DNA from: Pseudomonas bharatica CSV86
GTDB taxonomy: Bacteria; Pseudomonadota; Gammaproteobacteria; Pseudomonadales; Pseudomonadaceae
DNA: 64,000 nt
Assembly (NCBI RefSeq): GCF_000319305.2
Contig: NZ_AMWJ02000001.1
Coordinates: forward strand, 62,001 to 126,000
Direction of reading: 5' to 3'
The notes under the pieces are model-generated. The model ran no database searches, was not told the DNA's origin, and was given only the letters and a program-made list of their open reading frames with translations. Below, in pieces: positions 53,164 to 63,678 of this stretch. Every line of letters begins with the position of its first letter. The stretch's first letter is position 1. A program made the translations under genes and the position numbers.

Positions 53164-53478
53164 ATGGATCACGAAAAGGTTGCAGCCAGCTTAGCTGAGC
53201 TAGGGAATAGTCACCGACTGTCCGTGTTCCGCTTTCTGGTCAAAGCTGGCCATGATGGGGCTTCGGTCGGAGATATCCAGAAGGGGCTGGGTATTCCTGC
53301 TTCGACGCTATCACATCACCTTGCGCGCATGGCCAAGGTAGGGCTGATCCGGCAGGAGAAACATAGCCGCACGATTGTCTGTATACCCGAGTATGGGCAC
53401 CTAGAGAATTTGATCGGTTTCTTACAAGAGGAATGTTGTGCAGGTGTCCGGATTGCGCATGAACCAGAACCGCTTTGA
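53164..53478 (+). CDS. ArsR-family repressor, element B copy 3
   Basis: 104 residues identical to copy 1, from ATG 53164, with the EECCAG cysteine pair. The upstream TTGCGT-17-TATAAT promoter is repeated; the G run before the start is one base shorter than in copy 1. Confidence 0.9.
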   Translation: MDHEKVAASLAELGNSHRLSVFRFLVKAGHDGASVGDIQKGLGIPASTLSHHLARMAKVGLIRQEKHSRTIVCIPEYGHLENLIGFLQEECCAGVRIAHEPEPL

Positions 53479-53654
53479 CGCTTGCCCAGCTCTCGCTGTC
53501 CTCCCTAGTCAGCATCGCTATGAAGACTCAGGCGAAGGTGGAAACAGAAAATTGGCAGTAGAGTAGGCTGAAGAGGATCAATCAGATAATCCGCTGAGAA
53601 AGATTTTCTTCTTTACATCTTTGGCATTTTATCAACCAGAAATTCCGGATACCC

Positions 53655-53735
53655 GATAGCAGTAAGTGTCCATCCAAACGTGGCAACCAGCAGGCCGACG
53701 ACGATAGGATTCAGCAACGGAGATGAGAAAAGAAA
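53655..53735. repeat. 81-bp direct repeat, right of inner element B copy
   Basis: Second copy of the sequence at 50591-50671. Confidence 0.92.
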
Positions 53736-54005
53736 CACCATCATCGGCCCAAAACCGGCCCGTGCCCGAATCAACCCTTTCAACATGGGGATAGTCGAGC
53801 AACTACAGAAGGGCGTTATAGCTCCTAAACCAGCAGCAAGAAAATAGCCTCGCTTCCCACTGGAAGTCAGTAACGCTTCCACCTTGGATGGTGGGATGTG
53901 ACGTTGAAGAACTCCGACCAGCAAGCTAATGCCAATGAATAAAACCGATAGCTCGATAGCGAGAAAGGCGAACATGCCTAGAGCGTCTTGGAGTTGAGAT
54001 GACAT
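53655..54005 (-). pseudogene. Permease gene of element B copy 2, 5' part
   Basis: Codes for the first 117 residues of the permease (start ATG at 54005), then runs into the terminal repeat of copy 3 and stops after a few foreign codons at 53613. Keeps the arsR-divergent promoter. Confidence 0.9.
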
Positions 54006-54116
54006 TCAATATTACTCCTATATTTCTAGTATTGTCGAAATGATGTACGCAGCCTACTTGCGTTTATCCGACCTGTCAACTATAATTCTAGAAACATCGA
54101 ATTATTGGGGCGTGCT

Positions 54117-54431
54117 ATGGATCACGAAAAGGTTGCAGCCAGCTTAGCTGAGCTAGGGAATAGTCACCGACTGTCCGTGTTCCGCTTTCTGGTCAAAGCT
54201 GGCCATGATGGGGCTTCGGTCGGAGATATCCAGAAGGGGCTGGGTATTCCTGCTTCGACGCTATCACATCACCTTGCGCGCATGGCCAAGGTAGGGCTGA
54301 TCCGGCAGGAGAAACATAGCCGCACGATTGTCTGTATACCCGAGTATGGGCACCTAGAGAATTTGATCGGTTTCTTACAAGAGGAATGTTGTGCAGGTGT
54401 CCGGATTGCGCATGAACCAGAACCGCTTTGA
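54117..54431 (+). CDS. ArsR-family repressor, element B copy 2
   Basis: Third identical copy of the 104-residue repressor, from ATG 54117. Its divergent partner is the truncated permease fragment. It should still supply repressor in trans for all B promoters. Confidence 0.9.
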   Translation: MDHEKVAASLAELGNSHRLSVFRFLVKAGHDGASVGDIQKGLGIPASTLSHHLARMAKVGLIRQEKHSRTIVCIPEYGHLENLIGFLQEECCAGVRIAHEPEPL

Positions 54432-54607
54432 CGCTTGCCCAGCTCTCGCTGTCCTCCCTAGTCAGCATCGCTATGAAGACTCAGGCGAAGGTGGAAACAG
54501 AAAATTGGCAGTAGAGTAGGCTGAAGAGGATCAATCAGATAATCCGCTGAGAAAGATTTTCTTCTTTACATCTTTGGCATTTTATCAACCAGAAATTCCG
54601 GATACCC

Positions 54608-54615
54608 CTTTATTC
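54608..54615. repeat. Right target-site duplication of the second IS insertion
   Basis: CTTTATTC, identical to 48551-48558. Confidence 0.95.
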
Positions 54616-54900
54616 TTATAGGTCAGAGTGGTCAATCACCGGCTGGATCGTCTTATTTTTTGGCGATTGTGTCCAGTCTCCGGCCCGAGGGCACGGGTAC
54701 ATGCGTGCACAGGGTCACGCCTGTGCGGGGCGGAGCAGGCCGGCGTGGAAAATCCGCTTGATATTTTTCTGGTAATCCGGATAATCCGCCGTCTGTTTCT
54801 ACGGTGGGAGTGATGCCCCGTCGCTGAAAAAGAACCCCGCCAAGTATCGAACGCGCTGACCCGAGCCCCCGAAAGCGTTCGTATTCGGCTGCCTTTGACC

Positions 54901-54929
54901 TTGTCAAAGTAAGCACTATTCAGTAAGAT
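54901..54929 (+). promoter_or_regulatory. Sigma-70 promoter for rplM-rpsI
   Basis: TTGTCA (54901-54906), 17 bp, TAAGAT (54924-54929), about 47 bp before the rplM start codon. An overlapping TTGACC-16-TATTCA is an alternative. Confidence 0.6.
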
Positions 54930-54975
54930 TCGCCGTCTATTTTTTTGCTGGGCGGCCTCTGAGGCTTATTAAAGA

Positions 54976-55404
54976 ATGAAAACTTTTACTGCTAAACCGG
55001 AAACAGTAAAACGCGACTGGTTCGTCGTTGACGCTGCTGGTCAGACCCTGGGTCGTCTGGCCACTGAAATCGCGAGCCGTCTGCGTGGCAAGCACAAGCC
55101 AGAGTACACCCCTCACGTTGACACCGGCGACTACATCGTCGTGATCAATGCCGAGCAGGTACGTGTCACTGGTGCCAAGACTTCGGACAAGATGTACTAC
55201 TCCCACTCCGGCTTCCCGGGCGGTATCAAGGAAATCAACTTCGAGAAGCTGATTGCCAAGGCCCCAGAGCGCGTGATCGAGACCGCGGTTAAAGGCATGC
55301 TGCCGAAGAACCCGCTGGGTCGCGACATGTACCGTAAGCTGAAAGTCTATGCGGGCGCTACTCACCCTCATACTGCTCAGCAGCCCCAAGAACTGAAGAT
55401 TTAA
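54976..55404 (+). CDS. rplM: 50S ribosomal protein L13
   Basis: 142-residue ribosomal protein of the large subunit, the expected length. Begins [15 protein letters not shown]; contains the L13 signature region [18 protein letters not shown] (about 95-112). Followed after 14 bp by rpsI, the universal pair. Confidence 0.98.
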   Translation: MKTFTAKPETVKRDWFVVDAAGQTLGRLATEIASRLRGKHKPEYTPHVDTGDYIVVINAEQVRVTGAKTSDKMYYSHSGFPGGIKEINFEKLIAKAPERVIETAVKGMLPKNPLGRDMYRKLKVYAGATHPHTAQQPQELKI

Positions 55405-55418
55405 CGGAATAGTTCATT

Positions 55419-55811
55419 ATGTCGGCGACTCAAAATTACGGCACTGGCCGTCGCAAGACTGCAACCGCTCGCGTTTTCCTGCGTCCGGGCACTGGCAACA
55501 TCTCCATCAACAACCGTTCCCTGGACGTGTTCTTCGGTCGTGAAACCGCGCGCATGGTAGTTCGCCAGCCGCTGGAACTGACCGAAACCGTCGAGAAGTT
55601 CGACATCTACGTCACCGTTGCCGGTGGTGGTGTCAGCGGTCAGGCCGGTGCGATCCGTCACGGTATCACCCGCGCTCTGATGGAGTACGACGAAACCCTG
55701 CGTGGCGCTCTGCGTCGTGCTGGTTACGTGACTCGTGACGCTCGTGAAGTCGAGCGTAAGAAAGTGGGTCTGCGTAAAGCACGTAAGCGTCCACAATACT
55801 CCAAGCGTTAA
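55419..55811 (+). CDS. rpsI: 30S ribosomal protein S9
   Basis: 130-residue small-subunit protein. Contains the S9 signature [19 protein letters not shown] (about 67-85) and ends in the conserved basic tail KRPQYSKR, which reaches the P-site tRNA. Ends at a strong terminator. Confidence 0.98.
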   Translation: MSATQNYGTGRRKTATARVFLRPGTGNISINNRSLDVFFGRETARMVVRQPLELTETVEKFDIYVTVAGGGVSGQAGAIRHGITRALMEYDETLRGALRRAGYVTRDAREVERKKVGLRKARKRPQYSKR

Positions 55812-55827
55812 TTCGCCAGGAGTTTCA

Positions 55828-55864
55828 AAAAAAGCCCGGTTCCAAGTGGAACCGGGCTTTTTTT
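55828..55864 (+). terminator. Rho-independent terminator after rpsI
   Basis: AAAGCCCGGTTCC-AAGT-GGAACCGGGCTTT, a thirteen-base stem with a run of T residues. Confidence 0.95.
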
Positions 55865-56074
55865 ATGTCTTGAATAAAGGGGGTCGGCCATTTGTGTGAC
55901 AACTTGCCGCATAGACGCAGATCAAGACCTGCGTGGGATGCAGGCCTATGGCCAGGGTAATAACCTTGCCAGTCATGGGTCTTTTCTTTACCATGCGGCA
56001 AATTTTTAGCGCTTCAGAAATTACTTAGTAGATGCCTGTTTCAACAGGCCACAAAGCTGATGGGAGAGGACTGA

Positions 56075-56668
56075 ATGAGCAATGACGGCGTCAATGCAGG
56101 CCGGCGTCGCTTCCTGGTTGCAGCCACATCCGTTGTGGGCGCAGCAGGGGCGGTGGGGGCTGCGGTCCCGTTCGTAGGGTCATGGTTTCCCAGTGCCAAG
56201 GCGAAAGCGGCCGGTGCACCGGTGAAGGTCAATATTGCCAAGGTGGAACCTGGGCAGCAGTTGGTGGCCGAGTGGCGCGGTCAGCCGGTGTTCATCGTCC
56301 GTCGCACCGAAGAGATCCTGGGTAATTTGAAGAAGATCACCGCAGATCTCTCGGATCCGGAATCCAAGGCTTCGGTTCAGCCTACCTACGTCGACCCGTC
56401 GAATCGCTCGATCAAGCCGGAAATCTTGGTGCTTGTCGGCCTGTGTACACACCTCGGCTGCTCGCCGACTTTCCGCCCTGAAGTCGCGCCTGCCGACCTT
56501 GGTCCGAAGTGGGTCGGTGGCTATTTCTGCCCGTGCCACGGCTCTCACTACGACCTTGCCGGCCGCGTCTACAAGTCCCAGCCAGCGCCGCTCAATCTGC
56601 CGGTGCCACCGCATTCGTACGAGTCGGATGACATCATCGTCGTCGGCGTCGATCAGGAGAAAGCGTGA
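56075..56668 (+). CDS. petA: Ubiquinol-cytochrome c reductase Rieske iron-sulfur subunit
   Basis: Rieske [2Fe-2S] subunit of the cytochrome bc1 complex, 197 residues. The N terminus has a twin-arginine-type signal/anchor ([21 protein letters not shown]). Cluster ligands are in CTHLGC and CPCHGSH. The TGA overlaps the petB start (ATGA), so petABC is translationally coupled. Confidence 0.96.
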   Translation: MSNDGVNAGRRRFLVAATSVVGAAGAVGAAVPFVGSWFPSAKAKAAGAPVKVNIAKVEPGQQLVAEWRGQPVFIVRRTEEILGNLKKITADLSDPESKASVQPTYVDPSNRSIKPEILVLVGLCTHLGCSPTFRPEVAPADLGPKWVGGYFCPCHGSHYDLAGRVYKSQPAPLNLPVPPHSYESDDIIVVGVDQEKA

Positions 56669-57877
56669 TGAGCAAGTTCATGGAATGGGTTGACGCCCGC
56701 TTCCCCGCCACCAAGATGTGGGAAGACCACCTGAGCAAGTATTACGCGCCGAAGAACTTCAACTTCCTGTACTTCTTCGGCTCCCTGGCGCTATTGGTGC
56801 TGGTCAACCAGATCGTCACTGGTGTCTGGCTGACCATGAGCTTCACTCCGTCGGCCGAGGAGGCTTTTGCCTCGGTCGAATACATCATGCGCGATGTCGA
56901 GTACGGCTGGATCCTGCGGTATCTGCACTCCACCGGCGCCTCGGCGTTCTTCATCGTTGTCTACCTGCACATGTTCCGCGGCCTGCTTTATGGTTCCTAC
57001 CAGAAGCCCGCGAGCTGGTGTGGATCTTCGGCATGCTGATCTACCTGGCGCTGATGGCCGAGGCCTTCATGGGCTACCTGCTGCCATGGGGCAGATGTCC
57101 TACTGGGGCGCCCAGGTGATCATTTCGCTGTTCGGTGCCATTCCGGTAATCGGCGATGACCTGACCCAGTGGATCCGTGGTGACTACCTGATTTCCGGCA
57201 TCACCCTGAACCGCTTCTTCGCCTTGCATGTGATCGCCTTGCCGATCGTGATCCTTGGCCTGGTAGTGCTGCACATCCTGGCGCTGCACGAAGTTGGCTC
57301 GAACAACCCCGATGGCGTCGACATCAAGAAGAAAAAGGACGAGAACGGCATTCCGCTGGATGGCATTCCGTTCCACCCGTACTACACCGTCAAGGATATC
57401 GTCGGCGTAGTAGTGTTCCTCTTCGTGTTCTGTGCCGTGGTGTTCTTCTTCCCGGAAATGGGTGGGTATTTCCTGGAAAAACCTAACTTCGAGCAGGCCA
57501 ACGCCTTCAAGACTCCCGAGCACATCGCGCCGGTCTGGTACTTCACCCCGTTCTACGCGATTCTGCGCGCGGTTCCGGACAAGCTCTTCGGCGTCATCGC
57601 CATGGGTGCTGCGATTGCAGTGCTGTTCGTCCTGCCGTGGCTTGACCGCAGCCCGGTGCGCTCTATGCGCTACAAGGGCTGGCTGAGCAAGATCTGGCTG
57701 CTGGTGTTCTGCGTTGCCTTCGTGATCCTCGGTGTGCTGGGTGTCCTGGCGCCGACGCCGGGTCGCACGCTGCTGTCGCAGGTATGTACCTTCCTGTATT
57801 TCGCCTACTTCATTCTGATGCCGTTCTACACCAGGCTTGAGAAGACCAAACCGGTTCCGGAAAGGGTGACTGGCTGA
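56668..57877 (+). CDS. petB: Ubiquinol-cytochrome c reductase cytochrome b, two apparent frameshifts
   Basis: Integral membrane cytochrome b with two hemes and the quinol oxidation and reduction sites. As written the frame breaks twice: at the C run 57007-57009 (adding one C gives [13 protein letters not shown]) and at the G run 57088-57091 (adding one G gives [12 protein letters not shown]). With both repairs the protein has about 403 residues, the normal Pseudomonas length, ending PVPERVTG. The bc1 complex needs this subunit and its partners are intact, so errors in the sequence are far more likely than inactivation. Overlaps petA and petC by the ATGA arrangement. Confidence 0.93.
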
Positions 57878-58659
57878 TGAAAAAGCTATTTGCAGTATTG
57901 ATTCTGGCAGTGATGCCTGCCCTGACCTTCGCCGCCAGCGAGCATGGTCCGGAACTGGATAAAGTCGATATCGACCTGACCGACAAGGCCGCCATGCAGG
58001 ACGGTGCCCGCACCTTTGCCAACTATTGCATGGGTTGCCACAGTGCCAAGTTCCAGCGTTACGAGCGTGTGGCCGATGACCTGGGCATTCCCCATGAGCT
58101 GATGCTCGAAAAGCTGGTGTTCACCGGTGCCAAGATCGGCGACCACATGAACATCGGCATGCAGCCGGCCGACGCCAAGGTCTGGTTCGGCGCTGCGCCG
58201 CCCGACCTGACCCTGGTCGCCCGGGTGCGCGGTACCGACTGGCTGTACAGCTACCTGCGCGGCTTCTACGAGGATCCGGCGCGTCCATGGGGCGTGAACA
58301 ACAAGATCTTCCCGAACGTCGGTATGCCGAACGTACTGGTGGGCCTGCAGGGACGCCAGGTCGTGGGCTGCAAGCAGATTCAGACCGTGGTCGATGGCAA
58401 GAAGCAGTTCGACCCGCTGACCGGCGCACCGCTGACGCATGAAGCCTGTGACCAGCTGACCATCGTGCCGAAATCCGGTACCCTGAGCGAAGAGCAGTTC
58501 GACGAGAAGGTCAAGAACCTGGTGACCTTCCTGGCCTATTCGGCCAACCCGGTCAAACTGGAAAGCCAACGCATCGGTACCTATGTACTGCTGTACCTGG
58601 CCTTCTTCTTCGTATTCGCCTACCTGCTCAAGCGCGAATACTGGAAGGACGTGCACTGA
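57877..58659 (+). CDS. petC: Ubiquinol-cytochrome c reductase cytochrome c1
   Basis: Heme c subunit of bc1, 260 residues. Signal peptide ends near LTFAA-SEHG. Heme attachment motif CMGCH at about 50-54; an axial Met is expected in the C-terminal half; one membrane anchor close to the C terminus (about 233-252, followed by KREYWKDVH). The ATG overlaps the petB stop. Confidence 0.96.
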   Translation: MKKLFAVLILAVMPALTFAASEHGPELDKVDIDLTDKAAMQDGARTFANYCMGCHSAKFQRYERVADDLGIPHELMLEKLVFTGAKIGDHMNIGMQPADAKVWFGAAPPDLTLVARVRGTDWLYSYLRGFYEDPARPWGVNNKIFPNVGMPNVLVGLQGRQVVGCKQIQTVVDGKKQFDPLTGAPLTHEACDQLTIVPKSGTLSEEQFDEKVKNLVTFLAYSANPVKLESQRIGTYVLLYLAFFFVFAYLLKREYWKDVH

Positions 58660-58686
58660 TCACGCAGTAATTTTCTGGTAGTTGAA

Positions 58687-58737
58687 CGCGCGCCCTGGGG
58701 CGCCTCCGGAGTTCGGAGGTACCCCAGGGCGCGTTTG
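58687..58737 (+). terminator. Nested hairpin terminator between petC and sspA
   Basis: Outer stem CGCGCCCTGGGG (58689-58700) / CCCCAGGGCGCG (58722-58733) encloses a second hairpin CCTCCG-GAGTT-CGGAGG; followed by TTTGCGTTT. Confidence 0.75.
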
Positions 58738-58776
58738 CGTTTATAGCTTTTACCATTCCATGCGAGGAGGAATCTT

Positions 58777-59400
58777 ATGGGCATGACCAATCGGTTGGCC
58801 TGCTACTCCGACCCCGCTGACCACTATTCTCATCGGGTACGCCTCGTCCTCGCCGAGAAAGCTGTCAGCGTCGAGATCATCGACGTCGTAGCCGGCAGCC
58901 AGCCGGCCAAATTGCTTGAGGCCAATCCGTACGGTAGCTTGCCGACCCTGGTCGACCGCGATCTGGCGTTGTACGAATCCACCGTGGTGATGGAATACCT
59001 CGACGAACGTTATCCTCATCCACCATTGCTGCCGGCTTATCCGGTGGCGCGAGCGAACAGCCGGTTGCTGGTTCACCGTATCCAGCGCGATTGGTGTGCA
59101 CTTGTGGACCAGATCCTCGATCCGCGGGCAAAGGACACCGTCCGCGCCCAGGCTAGAAAGGAGCTGCGCGAGAGCCTTACCGGGGTATCCCCGTTGTTCG
59201 CTGACAAGCCCTGTTTCCTCAGCGAGGAGCAAAGTCTGGTGGATTGTTGTCTACTACCTATCTTGTGGCGGTTGCCTATCCTCGGAATCGAATTGCCACG
59301 GCAGGCCAAGCCCCTGCTTGACTATATGGAGCGACAGTTTGCCCGCGAGCCCTTCCAGGCGAGCCTGTCCGCTGCTGAACGAGAAATGCGCAAGCTTTAA
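58777..59400 (+). CDS. sspA: Stringent starvation protein A
   Basis: RNA-polymerase-associated protein of 207 residues with glutathione S-transferase fold but no transferase activity. N-terminal thioredoxin-like domain with [20 protein letters not shown] (about 8-27), then an all-helical domain. In gamma-proteobacteria SspA supports acid tolerance, stationary-phase and virulence gene transcription. Followed after 10 bp by sspB. Confidence 0.94.
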   Translation: MGMTNRLACYSDPADHYSHRVRLVLAEKAVSVEIIDVVAGSQPAKLLEANPYGSLPTLVDRDLALYESTVVMEYLDERYPHPPLLPAYPVARANSRLLVHRIQRDWCALVDQILDPRAKDTVRAQARKELRESLTGVSPLFADKPCFLSEEQSLVDCCLLPILWRLPILGIELPRQAKPLLDYMERQFAREPFQASLSAAEREMRKL

Positions 59401-59410
59401 GGAGCTGTTG

Positions 59411-59830
59411 ATGAACTCCAGTCGCCCCTACCTGGTGCGTGCACTGTACGAGTGGATCGTGGACAACGATTGCACGCCTCATATCCTGGTGAATGCCGAG
59501 TACCCTGCGGTACAGGTGCCCCAGGGTTTTGCCAGCGACGGACAGATTGTCCTGAATATCTCGCCGAACGCCGTGCGCGGTCTGCAGATGGAAAACGACG
59601 CGGTCAGTTTCGAAGGGCGTTTCGGCGGCGTAGCCCACAGTCTTTATGTGCCGACCGCAGCCATTCTTGGCATCTATGCCCGTGAGAATGGTCAGGGCAT
59701 GGTCTTCGAGCTCGAGCCGCCGATAGCCGATGATGAAGAAGATGATGTCGAGCCGGATGACGACGGTCCGCCGGACGGCGGGCAGCCGCCGCGTCCGAGC
59801 GGGCGGCCGAGTCTGAAAGTGGTGAAATGA
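59411..59830 (+). CDS. sspB: ClpXP protease specificity-enhancing factor SspB
   Basis: Adaptor of 139 residues that delivers ssrA-tagged proteins to ClpXP. The N-terminal folded domain (about 1-112) begins SSRPYLVRALYEWIVDN; a flexible acidic/proline linker (DDEEDDVEPDDDG) leads to the C-terminal ClpX-binding peptide RPSLKVVK. I use ATG 59411; the open frame continues upstream in sspA. A terminator follows at once. Confidence 0.95.
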   Translation: MNSSRPYLVRALYEWIVDNDCTPHILVNAEYPAVQVPQGFASDGQIVLNISPNAVRGLQMENDAVSFEGRFGGVAHSLYVPTAAILGIYARENGQGMVFELEPPIADDEEDDVEPDDDGPPDGGQPPRPSGRPSLKVVK

Positions 59831-59860
59831 AAAAAGGCGACCTGTGAGGGTCGCCTTTTT
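59830..59860 (+). terminator. Rho-independent terminator after sspB
   Basis: AAAAAGGCGACC (59831-59842) / GGTCGCCTTTTT (59849-59860), a twelve-base stem that begins directly after the stop codon. Confidence 0.92.
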
Positions 59861-59883
59861 CGTATCTGGATGCTGACATCTAA

Positions 59884-59959
59884 CCTGTGGGAGCTGGCTT
59901 GCCAGCGATTGCTATGGTGGGTTCACTGCAGTAATCGCTGGCAAGCCAGCTCCTACAGG
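59884..59959. repeat. REPIN between convergent sspB and the BON-domain gene
   Basis: Two inverted REP cores in outward arrangement, one with a single change (TCCTACAGG for TCCCACAGG), around a partly palindromic centre. Confidence 0.88.
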
Positions 59960-60023
59960 GGGCGCGGAGATCTGAAGGACAAGTGTTCCCAAAGCCCCCG
60001 GGAGCTGCTTTTTCTGTTTGCTG

Positions 60024-61686
<1,663 letters not shown>

Positions 61687-61687
61687 T

Positions 61688-63502
61688 TCAGCGGGGAGTG
61701 TCAGGCAGGCGCTTGATCTGGCCGCCGGCGAACTCTGCCCACGGCAACTGGCGCTCGATGCGCTGGTTCGGGCTCATGCCAAGGCTGCCGGATAGGCCCT
61801 CGATACGATTGTCCGGCAGGGTTTTCAGCTGGCCCAGGCGCGGTGCGAGGCTGTAGGCATCGACGCCCATGGCGTAGAGGCGGCCAAGACTGCCGGCCGC
61901 CTGTGGCCACTGGCGAACGACCTGCAGGCGCAGGCCGTTGGTGGTGTCGAGCAGCCATGGGGTTTCGCAGAAGCGGATACCGGTCATGTCGTTGTACTGG
62001 TTCACGTCGCCGCTGGCACTGTACACGTTGGAGGTTGCGTATACCGGCACGTCACCTGCGTACTGGAAATTGAGGGTCGGCTTGATCTGCTGGGCCTGCT
62101 GCGGAGTCGAGGCGAGGAAGATGAAGTCGATGTCCTGGCGACGCGATGGCTGTGCCGAGACATTGCCGCCCACGGTGCTTTGCAGGCTCTTGGCGCGGCC
62201 TTCGCTCTGGCGTAGCTGGAACAGGTCGGCGATCTGCTGGGCCAGCGCCACCGGCTGGGCCACGCGCTCGGCGGCGAGCAGGGTGCCGCCCTTGGCTTCC
62301 CAATCCTGGCGGAAGGCATTGAGCACGCGATCGCCCCATTCGCCACTCGGCACCAGTGCTACGGCACGGCGCATGCCGTCGGCGTAGGCGCGGCGGGACA
62401 CCTCGCGGGCTTCGTCTTCGGCGGCGAGGCCGAACTGGAACAGTTGCGGCGGGGTGTTCTGACCGGCGTCGCTGTAGTTCAGGGCGAGGGTAGTGATCGG
62501 CAGTTGCGGGTAGGTGGCGAGTTGCTTGACCAGCGGTTTTTCCAGCGGTCCGACCACCAGTTGCACGCCGGCGGCCTGGGCCTGGCGGTAGAAATCGTCG
62601 AGGGAGGTCAGGCGCGAGCTGTCGAAGACCTGGATGGCCGGAGGATTCTGGCCCGCCTGCTGGGCCTGGAAGTGCGCAGCCATGAAGCCGTCGCGCAGGG
62701 CGCGGGCAACGCCGGCGAGTTGGCCTTCCTGCGGCAGCAGCAATGCGATCTTGCTCAGTGGCTGGCTGGTCAGGCTTTTCAGTTTCACCAGGGGCGTGGG
62801 CAATTGCAGGGCGGCCGGGTGGTTGGGGTTTTGCGCTTTCCAGGTGTCGATGGCGGCCTGTTGCTGCTCCAGGGTGCCGGCGCTCTTCACGGCCAGGGCC
62901 AGGCTGGTCCAGCCGCCAAGGGTGTCGCTCGCGCCGGTTTGCAGTTGCTCGGCAGGCAGGGCGGCCACCAGGCTCCAGATCGCATCGTTGTTTGCCGTGG
63001 CGGCGTCGCCGTTCAGCAGCGGTGCCAGTGCGATGCGCTCCTTGGCGGCGGCGAGGGGCTGCCCGTCCGCTTCGAACGCGGCAGCGTGGGCACTGCGGGT
63101 GCGGGCCTGCAGGTCGGCCGGCAGTTCGTTCAGGTGTGCCAGGCTCGGATGACTGAGGGCGGTCAGCGCTGCTTTCGGCTGGTTACGGCTTAGCGCCAGC
63201 TCGGCGGAGAGCGTACTGGCGAAGACCTGTTGGGCCGGTTTCAGGGTATCCAGCTGGACTTGCTCGAGGATGCGTGCGGCACGTGCGTTGTCTTTCTGCC
63301 GGTAGGCCAGGTCGGCAGCGCTCAGGCGCAGCAGGGCGGCCTTTTCCGGCGTCTTGCTGTTGGCAGCCTGGTCGAGCAGTTGCTCGATGCTGGCGTCCGG
63401 GGTGCGTGGCAATTCGCCCAGGCTGGACGAAGGCGAACTGGCACAGGCTGCCAGCAGGGCGGCGAGGCAGAGGGCTGAGAGTAGCCGCAGGCATGCGATC
63501 AT
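61688..63502 (-). CDS. lpoA: Penicillin-binding protein activator LpoA
   Basis: Outer-membrane lipoprotein of 604 residues that activates a class A penicillin-binding protein from the outer membrane. Signal peptide with lipobox LLAAC (Cys20). The N-terminal half (about 35-240) is helical TPR-like; the C-terminal half (about 250-590) is periplasmic-binding-protein-like, beginning [22 protein letters not shown]. It is divergent from rsmI, as in E. coli and P. aeruginosa (PA4423/PA4422). Confidence 0.92.
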   Translation of the reverse strand: MIACLRLLSALCLAALLAACASSPSSSLGELPRTPDASIEQLLDQAANSKTPEKAALLRLSAADLAYRQKDNARAARILEQVQLDTLKPAQQVFASTLSAELALSRNQPKAALTALSHPSLAHLNELPADLQARTRSAHAAAFEADGQPLAAAKERIALAPLLNGDAATANNDAIWSLVAALPAEQLQTGASDTLGGWTSLALAVKSAGTLEQQQAAIDTWKAQNPNHPAALQLPTPLVKLKSLTSQPLSKIALLLPQEGQLAGVARALRDGFMAAHFQAQQAGQNPPAIQVFDSSRLTSLDDFYRQAQAAGVQLVVGPLEKPLVKQLATYPQLPITTLALNYSDAGQNTPPQLFQFGLAAEDEAREVSRRAYADGMRRAVALVPSGEWGDRVLNAFRQDWEAKGGTLLAAERVAQPVALAQQIADLFQLRQSEGRAKSLQSTVGGNVSAQPSRRQDIDFIFLASTPQQAQQIKPTLNFQYAGDVPVYATSNVYSASGDVNQYNDMTGIRFCETPWLLDTTNGLRLQVVRQWPQAAGSLGRLYAMGVDAYSLAPRLGQLKTLPDNRIEGLSGSLGMSPNQRIERQLPWAEFAGGQIKRLPDTPR

Positions 63503-63678
63503 GTACGGGTCCTGTTACTCGATCAAATTAACCTGCGATTGTACCCAAGCACTGGCCGTGGCGCGATCTTGCTGGCGTGAAACCTTCGATTCAGGTCGCA
63601 GTACAAGGCTTCGGTGGGGAATTGCGACCGGCTCTCGCGCTACAATGGCGGCTTCAATCCAGAAAACAGGTGTTTGTT

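Larger units (their letters stand above)
50672..53654 (-). mobile_element. ISL3-family transporter IS 'B', copy 3 (complete)
   Basis: 2983 bp with both terminal repeats. Differs in length from copy 1 only by one G in the run at 50696-50698 and one G at 53155-53157. Flanking octamers AAAAGAAA and GATAGCAG do not match each other, unlike a simple insertion. Confidence 0.92.
48559..54607 (-). mobile_element. Nested element B insertion: copy 2 interrupted by copy 3
   Basis: The outer ends are the two B terminal repeats (GGGTATACGG at 48559; ...CCGGATACCC ending 54607), flanked by perfect CTTTATTC duplications, so one B element first inserted here. Its permease gene is interrupted by a complete B copy (50672-53654). 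The outer copy parts sum to 3066 bp instead of 2985, because 81 bp are present on both sides of the inner copy. The outer copy keeps an intact tnpA and an intact arsR but a split permease. Confidence 0.9.
54608..54975. promoter_or_regulatory. Former divergent intergenic region of the GlxA-type regulator and rplM
   Basis: About 370 bp without a convincing gene. It holds the displaced native upstream region of the GlxA-type regulator (left part) and the rplM promoter (right part). Confidence 0.6.

Noticed and set aside
54628-54813. 61-codon plus-strand frame before rplM
   Set aside because: Short, without ribosome site, overlaps the former regulator promoter region.
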